Of a DNA stretch of 64,000 nucleotides, positions 15,957 to 27,308 are shown one piece after another; the first letter of the stretch is position 1; each line of letters begins with the position of its first letter. Both the position numbers and the translations under genes were made by a program. The notes beneath the pieces were generated by a model, which was given only the letters and a program-made list of their open reading frames with translations, had not been told where the DNA came from and did not search any database. The DNA is from Massilia timonae CCUG 45783 (GTDB lineage Bacteria; Pseudomonadota; Gammaproteobacteria; Burkholderiales; Burkholderiaceae_D). The stretch spans positions 272,489 through 336,488 of the forward strand of contig NZ_JH992923.1 of the NCBI RefSeq assembly GCF_000315425.1. The letters are read 5' to 3'.

Positions 15957-18407
15957 ATGAACATTCCTGGTCACCACAGCGACGATTCCGATAACCGGCG
16001 CCAGATGCGGGCCCTGCTTGCGGCCCATGACTGGTCGTCGAGTCCCATGGGCGAGCCGGGCGGCTGGCCGGTCGAGCTGCGGGTGGCGCTCGACCTGATG
16101 CTCGATGCGCCCCATCCGACCCTGGTGTGCTGGAGCGAGCGTTACCTGATGCTGTACAACGACGCCTATGCGGCGCTGCTCGGCCATGCCCATCCGGGCG
16201 CGCTCGGCAGGCCGCTGAGCGAGGTCATGCCGACCATGTGGCCCGAGGTCAAGCCGCTGGCCGACGCCGCCATGGCGGGACGGCCCGGCCATGTCGAGGA
16301 CTTGTGCGTGACGCTGCCGCCGGGAGACCAGGAATGCCAGCGCTGGTTCGCCGCATCCTACGTGCCCTTGCGCGGCCTCGACGGCGTGGCGGGCGGTTTC
16401 GTTCATACCGCTTTCGAGACCACCGGCCGGGTGCTCGAGGCGCGCCGCGCCGATCAGGCGCGGCGGGCGAGCGATGCGCGCTTGTCGGCCCTGTTCGACA
16501 GCCTGCCGGTCGGGGTCGGCGTCAGCGACGCCAGCGGCGTGATCGTGCTGGCGAACGACGCGATGGAGCGTTACCTGCCGACGCGCCGCATGCCGTCGCG
16601 CGATGAGCGCGGCTTCGCGCGCTGGACGATATTCGACGAGGATGGCGCGCCGGTGGCGCGCGAGGATTTTCCCGGCGCCCGCGCCCTGCGCGGCGAGCGC
16701 GTCGTGCCGGGCATGGAGGCCTTGTACCGCGAGGACGACGGTCGCGAGGTCTGGACCCATATCAGTTCGGTGCCGATCCGCGATGCCGATGGACAGGTCA
16801 ACGGCCAGGTCTCGGTGGTCACCGACATCGACCGCGTCAAGCGCGCCGAGGCGGCCTTGCGCGAGTCCGAGGAAAAATACCGCAAGCTGTTCGAGGAGGT
16901 CGATGAAGCCTTCTGCATCCTGGAAGTGAAATTCGACGCCGGCGGCGCCCCCTGCGACCTGGTGTTCATCGAAGTGAACCCGATGTTCGCGATCCAGAGC
17001 GGCATTCTTGACGCCAAGGGACGCTCGGTGCACGAGCTGGCGCCCGGCCTCGAATCGGTCTGGCTGGAACGCTACGGCGCGGTGGCGCGCACCGGCGAAT
17101 CGATCCTGTTCGAGGAATATTCGCCCAAGCTCGAACGCTGGTTCGAGGTCAACGCCTCGCGCATCGGCGCGCCCGAGGCGCGCCACGTGGCGCTGGTGTT
17201 TCGCGACACCAGCGAACGCAAGCGCATCGAGGAAGACATGCGGCGCCTGGCGCGCGAGGCTTCGGAGGCGAGCCGGCGCAAGAGCGAGTTCCTGGCGGTG
17301 CTGGCGCACGAGCTGCGCAACCCGATGGCGACCATCCGCACCGGCCTCGAGATCATGCGCCTGCGCGCCGACAATCCGGACACCCTGGCGCGCGTGCGCG
17401 AGATGCTCGAGCGCCAGACCCACCAGCTGTCGCACCTGGTCGACGACCTGCTCGACGTCGCCCGCGTCAGCAGCGGCAAGATCGAGATCCGCAAGCAGCT
17501 GGTCGACCTCAACCGGGTGGTGACGAGCGCGGTGGAGACCAGCACTGCGGTCATCCAGGGCGCGCGCCACCGGCTCGACGTGCGGCTCTGGCACGAGCCG
17601 CTGTTGCTGGACATCGACCCGATCCGCGTCGCCCAGGTGGTGAGCAACCTCTTGACCAATGCCGCCAAGTACACCCCGCCCGGCGGCGACATCCGCCTCG
17701 ACGTGAGCAAGGGCGCGAGCGGGGCGGCGGGCGAGGCCACGGGCATGGCGATCGTCGCGGTGAGCGACAGCGGCGTCGGCATCCTGCCCGAGCACCGTGA
17801 GGCGATCTTCGAGATGTTCAGCCAGGTCGGCGACCATGGCGGCCTGGCCCAGGGCGGGCTGGGCATCGGGCTGTCGCTGGTGCGCCAGCTGGTGGCCCTG
17901 CACGGCGGCCGCATCGAGGTGGACAGCGCCGGCGCCGGCCAGGGCAGCACCTTCACCGTGCGCCTGCCGCTCGGCGCGCGACCAGGCGCCGGGCCGGACG
18001 AGGTCTTGTCCGAGGCGCGCCAAGAGCAGCGCGCGGTCCCGCGCCGCAGTTTTCGCATCCTGGTGGTGGACGACAACACCGATGCCGCCGAGAGCCTGTC
18101 GCTGCTGCTGCAGATGAACGCCCACGAGATCCGCAGCGCGACCAATGGCCGCGACGCGCTGGCGCTGGTGCGCGACTTCACGCCCGACATCGCTTTCCTC
18201 GACATCGGCATGCCGGGCATGAACGGCTACGAGCTCGCGGCGCGGCTGCGCGCGCTGCCGGCGCTGGCGCGCACGGTCATCGTCGCCGTGACCGGCTGGG
18301 GTTCCGACGAAGACCAGTTGCGCGCGCGCGAAGCCGGTTTCGACCACCACTTCACCAAGCCGATCGCGGCCGGGACGCTGAGCCGGCTGCTGGGCCAGCT
18401 CGGCTAG
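15957..18407 (+). CDS. Hybrid sensor histidine kinase with PAS domains and C-terminal receiver
   Basis: An 816-aa cytoplasmic hybrid kinase without membrane segments. Order: PAS-like fold (about 20-150, PHPTLVCWSERYLMLYNDAYAALLG), a second PAS (about 175-300), a third PAS (about 305-425), HisKA with H451 in LAVLAHELRNPMATI, HATPase with NLLTNAAKYTPPGG and GLGIGLSLVRQLV, and a receiver domain with phospho-acceptor D749 in AFLDIGMPGMNG. The frame is open upstream to 15777, but the ATG at 15957 starts the recognisable protein. It is divergent from the LytS kinase. The C-terminal receiver suggests phosphorelay or feedback rather than direct DNA control. Confidence 0.9.
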   Translation: MNIPGHHSDDSDNRRQMRALLAAHDWSSSPMGEPGGWPVELRVALDLMLDAPHPTLVCWSERYLMLYNDAYAALLGHAHPGALGRPLSEVMPTMWPEVKPLADAAMAGRPGHVEDLCVTLPPGDQECQRWFAASYVPLRGLDGVAGGFVHTAFETTGRVLEARRADQARRASDARLSALFDSLPVGVGVSDASGVIVLANDAMERYLPTRRMPSRDERGFARWTIFDEDGAPVAREDFPGARALRGERVVPGMEALYREDDGREVWTHISSVPIRDADGQVNGQVSVVTDIDRVKRAEAALRESEEKYRKLFEEVDEAFCILEVKFDAGGAPCDLVFIEVNPMFAIQSGILDAKGRSVHELAPGLESVWLERYGAVARTGESILFEEYSPKLERWFEVNASRIGAPEARHVALVFRDTSERKRIEEDMRRLAREASEASRRKSEFLAVLAHELRNPMATIRTGLEIMRLRADNPDTLARVREMLERQTHQLSHLVDDLLDVARVSSGKIEIRKQLVDLNRVVTSAVETSTAVIQGARHRLDVRLWHEPLLLDIDPIRVAQVVSNLLTNAAKYTPPGGDIRLDVSKGASGAAGEATGMAIVAVSDSGVGILPEHREAIFEMFSQVGDHGGLAQGGLGIGLSLVRQLVALHGGRIEVDSAGAGQGSTFTVRLPLGARPGAGPDEVLSEARQEQRAVPRRSFRILVVDDNTDAAESLSLLLQMNAHEIRSATNGRDALALVRDFTPDIAFLDIGMPGMNGYELAARLRALPALARTVIVAVTGWGSDEDQLRAREAGFDHHFTKPIAAGTLSRLLGQLG

Positions 18408-18420
18408 CGCGCCCGCTTAC

Positions 18421-18453
18421 CGTTCAGTTGCCGCTCAGCTGCCATTCAGTTGC
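18421..18453. repeat. Three 11-bp tandem repeats between convergent genes
   Basis: Three tandem copies of an 11-mer: CGTTCAGTTGC, CGCTCAGCTGC and CATTCAGTTGC. They fill the gap after the hybrid kinase and run into the last codons of the FHA gene on the other strand. Function unknown; small copy-number differences between strains would be expected. Confidence 0.7.
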
Positions 18454-19480
18454 CACCGCTACGCTCGGCGTCGATCTCCTTCTTCATCGCCCCCACCTGG
18501 TCGATGTAATCGGCCACCGGCACGTCCGGGCTGGCGCGCAGCTCGGGCGGCAGCAGCACCGGCATGTACAGCTCGTCGGCGGTGCGGCCGTGGCGCTGCA
18601 TGTTCCCGGCCAGGATCAGGCTCGACACCAGGAGCGCCAGCGCGCCGCAGGCCAGGCGCAGCCGGCGCCGGTACTGCGGCGTGACGGTGGCGAGGTGGAA
18701 GTAGACCGCCACCGCCACCGTCGCCACCGCCGCGTGCGAGGCATACGCGGTCAGCCATTCGAGCGACCAGGCATAGGCCACCACGCTGGCCAGCAGGCGC
18801 AGGCCCACCAGCGCCGCCAGCGCGCAGCCATAGATGAACAGGTGGCGCCCGAGGCGCGCGCGGCGCCCGAACAGGCGGTTGCCGAAGGCCCACAGGCCGG
18901 CCCAGGCCAGGCCGATGCCGCTGGCCGCGGCCGGGAACAGGGCATAGCGCTCCAGGTCGTTGCTGGCGTCGGTCAGCCAGGCCACCAGCAGCGCCGCCAG
19001 CACGGCCAATACGATGCCGGCGCCGCCCGGCAGCATGCCTTCCCAGCCGTGCATGGTGCGATCGACCATCTCCGGCGCGACCCGCTGCGCGGCGCCGCGG
19101 ATGCGCAGCGAGGTGTGGCCCATGCGCACCACGGTGTCGCCGTCGAGCGCCAGTTCGTCCTTGATGCGCCGGCTCTTGTGCACGATGCCGTTGCGGCTGC
19201 CGAGGTCGCGCAGCCGCAGGCGGCCATCCGGCCCGGCTTCGACCACGGCGTGGTGGGCGGCCGCGTAATCGTCGTCGACGATGAAGTCGTTGTCGTAGGC
19301 GCGGCCCATGCGGATCGGCAGCGCCGCCACGCGGTGGCGGTGCAGCACCTCGCCGTTGCGGGCCAGGGTCTCGATGGTCCACGGGCCGCGCAGCGACTCG
19401 GCGCTCATTGGCCCGCCGGTCGGCGCGCTGGTCGGGGCGCCCGTCGGCCTGTCCAATGGCTGGCTGGTGTGCTCGCTCAT
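18446..19480 (-). CDS. FHA domain membrane protein
   Basis: A 344-aa protein with an N-terminal cytoplasmic FHA domain and a membrane C-terminus. FHA (about residues 35-130): PIRMGRAYDNDFIVDD, then AAHHAVVE, then LRDLGSRNGIVHKS, matching the phosphothreonine-binding loop residues G-R, S/H-x-x-H and N-G. After it come about five hydrophobic helices (150-300). A 25-residue Pro/Thr/Gly-rich stretch precedes the FHA domain. Its start overlaps the stop of the upstream protease gene by 4 nt, so the two are translationally coupled. A Ser/Thr kinase is not seen nearby. The module's function is unknown. Confidence 0.85.
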   Translation of the reverse strand: MSEHTSQPLDRPTGAPTSAPTGGPMSAESLRGPWTIETLARNGEVLHRHRVAALPIRMGRAYDNDFIVDDDYAAAHHAVVEAGPDGRLRLRDLGSRNGIVHKSRRIKDELALDGDTVVRMGHTSLRIRGAAQRVAPEMVDRTMHGWEGMLPGGAGIVLAVLAALLVAWLTDASNDLERYALFPAAASGIGLAWAGLWAFGNRLFGRRARLGRHLFIYGCALAALVGLRLLASVVAYAWSLEWLTAYASHAAVATVAVAVYFHLATVTPQYRRRLRLACGALALLVSSLILAGNMQRHGRTADELYMPVLLPPELRASPDVPVADYIDQVGAMKKEIDAERSGGN

Positions 19481-20946
19481 CGCCGTCCACTCCGCCCGAA
19501 GGCGCCCAGGTAGGCGCGCGTGACGCGCAGGCCGTTTTCGTAGGAGACGCCGGACACGTCCAGGCGGCTCTGCAGGCTCGATTGCGAGGCGTCCGTGCTG
19601 GCCGTGAGCAGGGTGAAGTTGTACAGGCCCTCGAACTTGCGGTAGGCGCGCACGCAGGTGACGGCGCGCAGCGGCAGGGTCCGGGTATGCACGAAGCGCT
19701 CGGTGCAGAACGGCTTGGTCAGGCGCGGGTCGCCGGTGCTGCCCAGGTTGTTCACCTGGAAGGTGTCGCTGGCGAGCGTCGCGAAGCGCATCGGGTCCAT
19801 GGTGCCGCTGCGGATGTACTGGTGGGTCATGGCCACGTTGCCGGTCTGCTGGACGTCCGACACGAACACCGCCGACTGCATCACGCAGCTCATCGAGTCG
19901 GTGCTGTAGACCGCGCCGCGGGCATTCGAACGCCCCCAGCAGCGCACCTCGCCCGATTCGCGCACCGGCACCAGGTACTGGCCCATGCCCTTGAGCGTGA
20001 GGGGTTCCTCGAGCAGCTTGTCGACCATATTGCCCTGGTGCGCCAGCAGCTGCTTGCCGATCAGCGGATTGAAGTCGGCCGGCGGGGCGGCCTGCTCGGC
20101 CACCTTGCGCAGCAACTCCTGCGCATGCTTGACCGGCACCAGGAAGCTGACCGATTCGCCGTCGCGCCGGCGCGAGACGTTGATGCCGGCCACGGTGCCG
20201 CTGGCGGTCACGCTCGGCCCGCCGCTCATGCCCGAGTTGATCGGGCCGGAAAAGATCAGGCGATCGTAGAAGCTGCGCGTGAGCACGCCGTTATACGCCC
20301 CTTCCGAGATCGCGAAGCCCAGGTCGAGCGGATTGCCGAGCGAGTACAGGCGCTGCCCCTGGCGCAGCCGCACCGGCTGCTCGGGCACCTTGAAGAAGCC
20401 GCTGCCGTTGCGGTTGATGCGCACCACGGCCAGGTCGTGCAGCACGTCGACCGCCATCAGCTCGACCGGGCCGGTATTGCCGTCGGTGTCGATGTATTCG
20501 GCCGTATAGATCGCGGGGTCGAGCGCCATCTGCGACACCACGTGGTAATTGGTCAGCGCCAGGTTGCTGGTGCCGACCAGGAAGCCCGAGCCGACCGTCG
20601 ACTGGGTGCGGCCGTTCTTGAGCAGCATGCGGATCTGCAGCAGGTCGCCGCGTGCGGAATCGTACAGGTCCTGGGCCGCCAGCGAAGGCTCGGGCAGGGC
20701 GTCCTGGGCCTCGGTCTCGCCCGGCAGCGGCGCGTTCGGCGTGGCCGCGGGCGCGGTATCGACCGGCATCTGGGGCGCGCCGATGGCGGCGCCGGTGCCG
20801 ACGCCGGCCGTGTTCTGGCTCGCGCGCGGCGCCGTTTGCGCCAGATTCTGCGGCTGGGGCTGGGCAGCGGCCGGCGGCGACGTCGCCTCGAGGGCGGCGC
20901 CGACGGCGATGCAGGTCAGCAGGAGTGCCAGGACAGCTCGTTTCAT
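19477..20946 (-). CDS. Secreted trypsin-like serine protease (S1C/DegP-like)
   Basis: A 489-aa protein with a signal peptide (1-28, ending PAAA), an Ala/Pro/Gln-rich linker (about 29-95) and a trypsin-fold protease domain. Triad seen: H135 in LALTNYHVV, D171 in LHDLAVV and S241 in NSGMSGGPSV. No PDZ domain is evident; the C-terminal 180 residues (after about 310) are of unrecognised type, with several Cys (RCWGRSN, SCVMQSAVF, CTERFVH, VTCVRAY) that could form disulfides in the periplasm. The stop overlaps the FHA gene start by 4 nt, so the protease is the first gene of a two-gene unit. Confidence 0.85.
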   Translation of the reverse strand: MKRAVLALLLTCIAVGAALEATSPPAAAQPQPQNLAQTAPRASQNTAGVGTGAAIGAPQMPVDTAPAATPNAPLPGETEAQDALPEPSLAAQDLYDSARGDLLQIRMLLKNGRTQSTVGSGFLVGTSNLALTNYHVVSQMALDPAIYTAEYIDTDGNTGPVELMAVDVLHDLAVVRINRNGSGFFKVPEQPVRLRQGQRLYSLGNPLDLGFAISEGAYNGVLTRSFYDRLIFSGPINSGMSGGPSVTASGTVAGINVSRRRDGESVSFLVPVKHAQELLRKVAEQAAPPADFNPLIGKQLLAHQGNMVDKLLEEPLTLKGMGQYLVPVRESGEVRCWGRSNARGAVYSTDSMSCVMQSAVFVSDVQQTGNVAMTHQYIRSGTMDPMRFATLASDTFQVNNLGSTGDPRLTKPFCTERFVHTRTLPLRAVTCVRAYRKFEGLYNFTLLTASTDASQSSLQSRLDVSGVSYENGLRVTRAYLGAFGRSGRR

Positions 20947-21019
20947 GCAATAGTTTGATGGCAGTATGAAATACTATCTTGCCACTGGATCAACGAGCGT
21001 TGCGCGCGTTAGCGCACGT

Positions 21020-21715
21020 TTACGGCAATGTCGGCGTCGATTCAGGGGTATTGGCCGGTTCGACCAGTGCCTTTTCGCCCTGTTCGACGGCGGTCAGCGG
21101 CGCCATCATGTGGCCCAGCTTGGCCTGCTTGGTGTTCAGGTAGCTGTTGTTGTAGGCATTGCGGTTGACCAGCAGCGGCACGCGCTCGGCGACCGTGACG
21201 CCGATGCGGTTCAGGGCGTCGATCTTGCGCGGGTTGTTGGTCATCAGGCGCACCGACTTGATGCCGAACTGTTCCAGCATCGGCCGGCACAGCTCGTAGT
21301 TGCGGGCGTCGGCATGGAAGCCCAGCTGCAGGTTGGCCTCGACCGTGTCGGCGCCGGCTTCCTGCAGGCGGTAGGCGCGGATCTTGTTGACCAGGCCGAT
21401 GCCGCGGCCTTCCTGGCGCAGGTAGAGCAGGATGCCGCGGCCTTCCTCGGCGATGCGCTGCAGCGCGCCTTCGAGCTGGGCGCCGCAGTCGCAGCGCTGC
21501 GAGAACATCACGTCGCCGGTCAGGCATTCGGAGTGCACCCGCGCCAGCACCGGCTCGCCGGTCGACAGGTCGCCCAGAGCCATCGCCAGGTGTTCCTTGC
21601 CGGTGGCCGGCTCGACCCAGGCGTGCAGCGTGAACTGGGCCCACGGCGTCGGCAGCGCGCACGAGGTGGCATAGTCCAGCAGGGAAGGCGGGGTGAGGGC
21701 GGCGGTGGCTTGCAT
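21020..21715 (-). CDS. ribA: GTP cyclohydrolase II
   Basis: RibA, 231 aa, opens GTP to the pyrimidine precursor at the first step of riboflavin synthesis. Seen: zinc ligands C64, C75 and C77 in [18 protein letters not shown]; the [11 protein letters not shown] catalytic loop; the [10 protein letters not shown] segment; and RLMTNNPRK binding the nucleotide. The frame is open to 21823, but the start at 21715 (MQATAAL) fits the family; only a GGAAA lies upstream as a ribosome site. A stand-alone RibA is normal where ribBA fusion also exists elsewhere. The C-terminal tail (about 20 residues) is low-complexity. Confidence 0.95.
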   Translation of the reverse strand: MQATAALTPPSLLDYATSCALPTPWAQFTLHAWVEPATGKEHLAMALGDLSTGEPVLARVHSECLTGDVMFSQRCDCGAQLEGALQRIAEEGRGILLYLRQEGRGIGLVNKIRAYRLQEAGADTVEANLQLGFHADARNYELCRPMLEQFGIKSVRLMTNNPRKIDALNRIGVTVAERVPLLVNRNAYNNSYLNTKQAKLGHMMAPLTAVEQGEKALVEPANTPESTPTLP

Positions 21716-21937
21716 GACGGTGTTTCCAATCGATGTACTTATAGCCGTCAAGTTTACCGGAAATCGGGCATGGCCGTGCGGAATCACCCGCTTTTCGCCG
21801 GCCCCGGGCGGCGTCTGCGCCAAGAGGCGGAGAGCGCTTGGCGAACGGTCGAGCTGCGCGGATGACCAAGTTTCGTATTGCCAAGCACCATTGTCACCGT
21901 GGTACGCTCCGTATTAACGATCGTCCCAGGTGCCTCC

Positions 21938-24220
<2,283 letters not shown>

Positions 24221-24242
24221 TTGGCATGGCCGTGCGCGCGAA

Positions 24243-25559
24243 CTAGCGCAGCGCGTGCACCGCCATCCCGCCGAAGCTCTTCCACGCGCCAAAGGACTGT
24301 TCAAGCCGCGGCAGCAGGCGCATCAGCGCGGGCTTGTCGAAGTGGAAGGTGGTGGCCGAGCCGGCGATCTCGCGCCGGTCGGCCAGCGCGTAGGCCTGCG
24401 CCTCGTCCTGGGCCGCGGGCACCTGCAGCAGCATCAGCACCTTCTGGCCGTCGAGGTCGAACATCAAGAGGTCGCCTTTGGCGCCCGGCCCCAGGCGCCG
24501 GTATTGGCGTTCCACGCCGGCGCCGGCCGGTCCGGCCTCGAGCGCGATGCGCACCCGCTTGCCGTGCTGGACACCCCAGTCCAGGAAGGGCGCCGCATGG
24601 CGCCGTATCTCATCGGGGTCGGTGCGGTAGGTGCGCACCGTCAGCGCATCCACATGGCGCGCCAGGCCGCGCAGCAGCGCGTCCTCGCCGCTCCAGGCGG
24701 CCGGCGCCACGGCCTCGAGCCGCATCGTGCCGGCGGCCCCGCGCAGCGCGGCCAGCAGGTCGAGGTAATGGTTGTCGCGCGCCGCCTTCGGCAGCTTGTC
24801 GGGATCGAGCAGTTGGGGCTGGACGTCGAACTGGACGCCCTTCAGGCGCGCGCGCGCGCCGGCCTGCGCGTTATAGGCGGCATAGGCGCGCATGCGGCCG
24901 ACGGCGTCGGCGCGCGCGGTCGGCAGGATCAGGTCCGGCCCAACCTCGAAGGCGGTCACCGCGATGCCGCGGCTGTCCGCCTGGCGCACGAAGGCCGCCA
25001 ATGCCTGCGGCTCGGCGACCGTGCCGGCGCGCACCGGCACGTTGATGAACAATTCGCCCATGCCTTGCTCCGCGGCCCAGTCGAGCATGGCGTCGGCGCG
25101 TTCGCGCCAGGCGTTCGGGCTCCAGGCCCAGGTGGCGCGCGGCGCGCGGCGGCGCACGTCGGCGGCGTCGAGCGGGGCTTGCGTGGCCAGGCCCGGCTGC
25201 GAGGCGGGCAGGGGCGGCGGCGCGCCCAGCGTGTGGCCGGTGACGGTGAACTCCTTGCCGCTTTGTTCGCCGCGCAGCAGGATCGTCTCGCCCGGCGCCG
25301 CGTCCAATGGCAGGAAGTGCAGCGCCTGGACGCCGCTGGCGGCCACCTTGAGCGGCACGGCGCGGCAGCCGGGGTCGGGCTTGCCCGGCGCTTCGGTGAC
25401 GATGGCGCGCATGCGGGCGCCCATGGCGGTGGTGTAGTCCTCGGTCACGGCGCCGGGCGAGGCGAGCGGAGCGCCGGGGCACAGCAGCAAGGTGGCGGCC
25501 TGGGCCGGCAAGGACAGCGATGACAGCAGAAGCGGAAGCAGGAAAATGGAGCGCGACAT
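24243..25559 (-). CDS. Secreted hypothetical protein, TIM-barrel-like
   Basis: A 438-aa protein with a Sec signal peptide (1-19, LSLPAQA), a region of about 100 residues, then a probable beta/alpha barrel: TWAWSPNAWRERADAMLDWAAEQGMGELFINVPV, RGIAVTAFEVGPDLILP, LKGVQFDVQPQLLDP, DALTVRTYRTDPDEI and KRVRIALEAGP. The alternating strand-helix pattern and acidic residues at strand ends suggest a glycoside hydrolase-like fold, but no family is recognised. The start at 25559 begins a standard signal peptide; longer in-frame starts would remove it. The convergent sensor kinase ends 22 nt away. Confidence 0.7.
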   Translation of the reverse strand: MSRSIFLLPLLLSSLSLPAQAATLLLCPGAPLASPGAVTEDYTTAMGARMRAIVTEAPGKPDPGCRAVPLKVAASGVQALHFLPLDAAPGETILLRGEQSGKEFTVTGHTLGAPPPLPASQPGLATQAPLDAADVRRRAPRATWAWSPNAWRERADAMLDWAAEQGMGELFINVPVRAGTVAEPQALAAFVRQADSRGIAVTAFEVGPDLILPTARADAVGRMRAYAAYNAQAGARARLKGVQFDVQPQLLDPDKLPKAARDNHYLDLLAALRGAAGTMRLEAVAPAAWSGEDALLRGLARHVDALTVRTYRTDPDEIRRHAAPFLDWGVQHGKRVRIALEAGPAGAGVERQYRRLGPGAKGDLLMFDLDGQKVLMLLQVPAAQDEAQAYALADRREIAGSATTFHFDKPALMRLLPRLEQSFGAWKSFGGMAVHALR

Positions 25560-25609
25560 GCCCCGAGTGTAAGCGAGCCGGACGATTCGCAGCGCCCGCT
25601 TAGGGATAC

Positions 25610-26008
25610 TCAGGCGGCCGGCAACAGCAGGCGCCGCACGCGCGCCAGCAATTCGTTGGGCTGGAACGGCTTGCTGACGAAGTCGTTGGCGCCGGCGTCG
25701 AGCGCGCGCACGGTGTCGCGCTCGGTGTTCTTGGCGGTCAGCATGAGGATGGGCACCGCCGCCCACTCGGCGCGCGCACGGGCCAGGGCGACGATCTCGA
25801 AGCCGTCGAGATGGGGCAGCATCACGTCCATCAGCACCAGGTCGGGAATTTCCGGACTGGCGGCCACGTACTCGCTCGCGGCGCGGCCGTCGGCCAGGTG
25901 CAGGACGCGGTAACCCTGGCGTTCGAGCATGAAGCGCAATACCTGGGCAATGTGGTCGTCGTCCTCGACCACCAGCACCAGGGGCGCGGGAGCGTGTTCG
26001 TTGAGCAT
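25610..26008 (-). CDS. Single-domain response regulator (CheY-like)
   Basis: A 132-aa stand-alone receiver protein. Seen: acidic pocket VVEDDDHIAQ (E15, D16, D17), phospho-acceptor D61 in LVLMDVMLPHLDG, T in ILMLTAKN and K in DFVSKPFQPNELLARV. There is no output domain, so it signals by protein contact or as a phosphorelay step. It could serve the sensor kinases at 21938 or 27309, neither of which has an adjacent DNA-binding partner (inference). A perfect TATAAT lies on the minus strand at 26038-26033, 25 nt before the ATG. Confidence 0.92.
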   Translation of the reverse strand: MLNEHAPAPLVLVVEDDDHIAQVLRFMLERQGYRVLHLADGRAASEYVAASPEIPDLVLMDVMLPHLDGFEIVALARARAEWAAVPILMLTAKNTERDTVRALDAGANDFVSKPFQPNELLARVRRLLLPAA

Positions 26009-26081
26009 GGCGGATTCTTCGTTGAATGTTCGATTATACCGATGCCCAGGAGGATATTGGCGTGTGTATTGCTAGAGGGTA

Positions 26082-26303
26082 TCACCTAGTCGACGGTCCA
26101 CGCAGCGGATCGAGCAGGCCGCGCAAATCATTGTGGTCGAGTTCGACCATCAGGGCCAGTAATTGGCCGAGCTCGCCGCGTGGAAAACCTTCGGGCGCGA
26201 ACCAGCCCAGGTAATGGCCCGGCAGGTCGGCCAGTTTGCGGCCTTTATATTTCCCGTAGGGCATTTCGCGCACGAGGAGGAGGGAGAGGTGTTCGGCGTT
26301 CAT
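26082..26303 (-). CDS. DUF3820 family protein
   Basis: A 73-aa protein of the DUF3820 family, annotated in Pseudomonas as a quorum-regulated putative virulence factor. Seen: MPYGKYKGRKLADLPGHYLGWF near the N-terminus and GELGQLLALMVELDHNDLRGLL after it, the family's core. The longer open frame begins at 26342, but MNAEHL at 26303 starts the conserved part. Small and soluble; function not known. Confidence 0.82.
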   Translation of the reverse strand: MNAEHLSLLLVREMPYGKYKGRKLADLPGHYLGWFAPEGFPRGELGQLLALMVELDHNDLRGLLDPLRGPSTR

Positions 26304-26368
26304 CGTGCGGCACTTTAGCAAACAACGACGGCGTTGTAGCATTTCGGTGACAAGGGGAGGGAAACATC

Positions 26369-26785
26369 ATGGATGACTTCAACCTGACGCGCTTCGTCGA
26401 GGCGCAGGAGCCGGTCTACGCCAATGTGCTGGCCGAATTGCGGGCAGGGCACAAGCGCAGCCACTGGATGTGGTTCGTTTTTCCGCAGTTCAAGGGGCTG
26501 GGCAGCAGCGAGATGGCGCAGCGCTATGCCATCGGCTCCGAGGACGAGGCGGCGGCTTACCTGGCCCATCCGGTGCTGGGCCGGCGCCTGCGCGAATGCG
26601 CCGGCATCGTCGCCGCGCTCGACGGGCCGACTGCGCACGAGATTTTCGGCCATCCGGACGAGCTGAAATTCCGCTCGTCGATGACCCTGTTCGCCGACGT
26701 GGCGCCCGACGAAGCCGTGTTCCAGGCCTGCATCGACAAGTATTTCGACGGCGAGGCCGACCCGGAAACGCTGGCGCGGGTGTAG
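26369..26785 (+). CDS. DUF1810 family protein
   Basis: A 138-aa protein of the DUF1810 family, single-domain and soluble. Seen: RFVEAQEPVYANVLAELRAGHKRSHWMWFVFPQFKGLG near the start, then YLAHPVLGRRLREC, FGHPDELKFRSSMTLFA and ACIDKYFDGEADPETL, all colinear with the family. Length is normal. A ribosome site GGGAGGG lies 9 nt before the ATG. The biochemical role is not established. It is divergent from the DUF3820 gene (65 nt between starts). Confidence 0.9.
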   Translation: MDDFNLTRFVEAQEPVYANVLAELRAGHKRSHWMWFVFPQFKGLGSSEMAQRYAIGSEDEAAAYLAHPVLGRRLRECAGIVAALDGPTAHEIFGHPDELKFRSSMTLFADVAPDEAVFQACIDKYFDGEADPETLARV

Positions 26786-26801
26786 GGATCGGACCGGCGG
26801 C

Positions 26802-27227
26802 TCAGGCGTCGGCGAACTGCGCCAGCAGTTCGTCGGGCCGGCCGCGCATGGCCACGTGCAGGATCACCGCGGTGGAAAAGCGCAGCGCCGGGTGGCTGGC
26901 GCGGTGGCGCGCGAACCAGAACACTTCGTCCAGGTCCTCATCCTCGTGCGCGGTCGTCAGCACGGATTGTTCCGGCGCGACGTCTTCGTAGTCGAACGCT
27001 TCCAGGGCGGCATCCTCGACCGCCTCGTTCCAGCTCGCGCATTCCTTGCCCCAGGCCAGCATGTAGCGGCAGCCGGAATCGACCAGCCAGCGTGCGACGT
27101 CCCAGCGCCACATCTCGTCGCTGTCGTCGTCGATCACGACCACGGCCATGAACGGCGCCAGATGCTTGAGGTCGGGCAGGGCGTCGTGGGGACGCAGCTG
27201 CAGGTAATGGGCTTTGTGTGCTTGCAT
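26802..27227 (-). CDS. Small acidic protein, DUF7684-like
   Basis: A 141-aa acidic soluble protein. Seen: FMAVVVIDDDSDEMWRWDVARWLVDSGCRYMLAWGKECASWNEAVEDAALEAFDYEDV, then VLTTAHEDEDLDEVFWFARHRA. I associate the MLAWGKECxSW segment with DUF7684, with moderate certainty. Cys in MLAWGKEC and the acid-rich middle are the striking features. It is convergent with the DUF1810 gene and lies 81 nt downstream of the hybrid kinase gene, in the same direction. Function unknown. Confidence 0.65.
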   Translation of the reverse strand: MQAHKAHYLQLRPHDALPDLKHLAPFMAVVVIDDDSDEMWRWDVARWLVDSGCRYMLAWGKECASWNEAVEDAALEAFDYEDVAPEQSVLTTAHEDEDLDEVFWFARHRASHPALRFSTAVILHVAMRGRPDELLAQFADA

Positions 27228-27308
27228 GATGAGATGGTCGAATGATTGCCGATTGAAATGCGCGGCATTATCGCCTCACGGCGCCGATCGGGGAAGGCCG
27301 CGCGGCGC

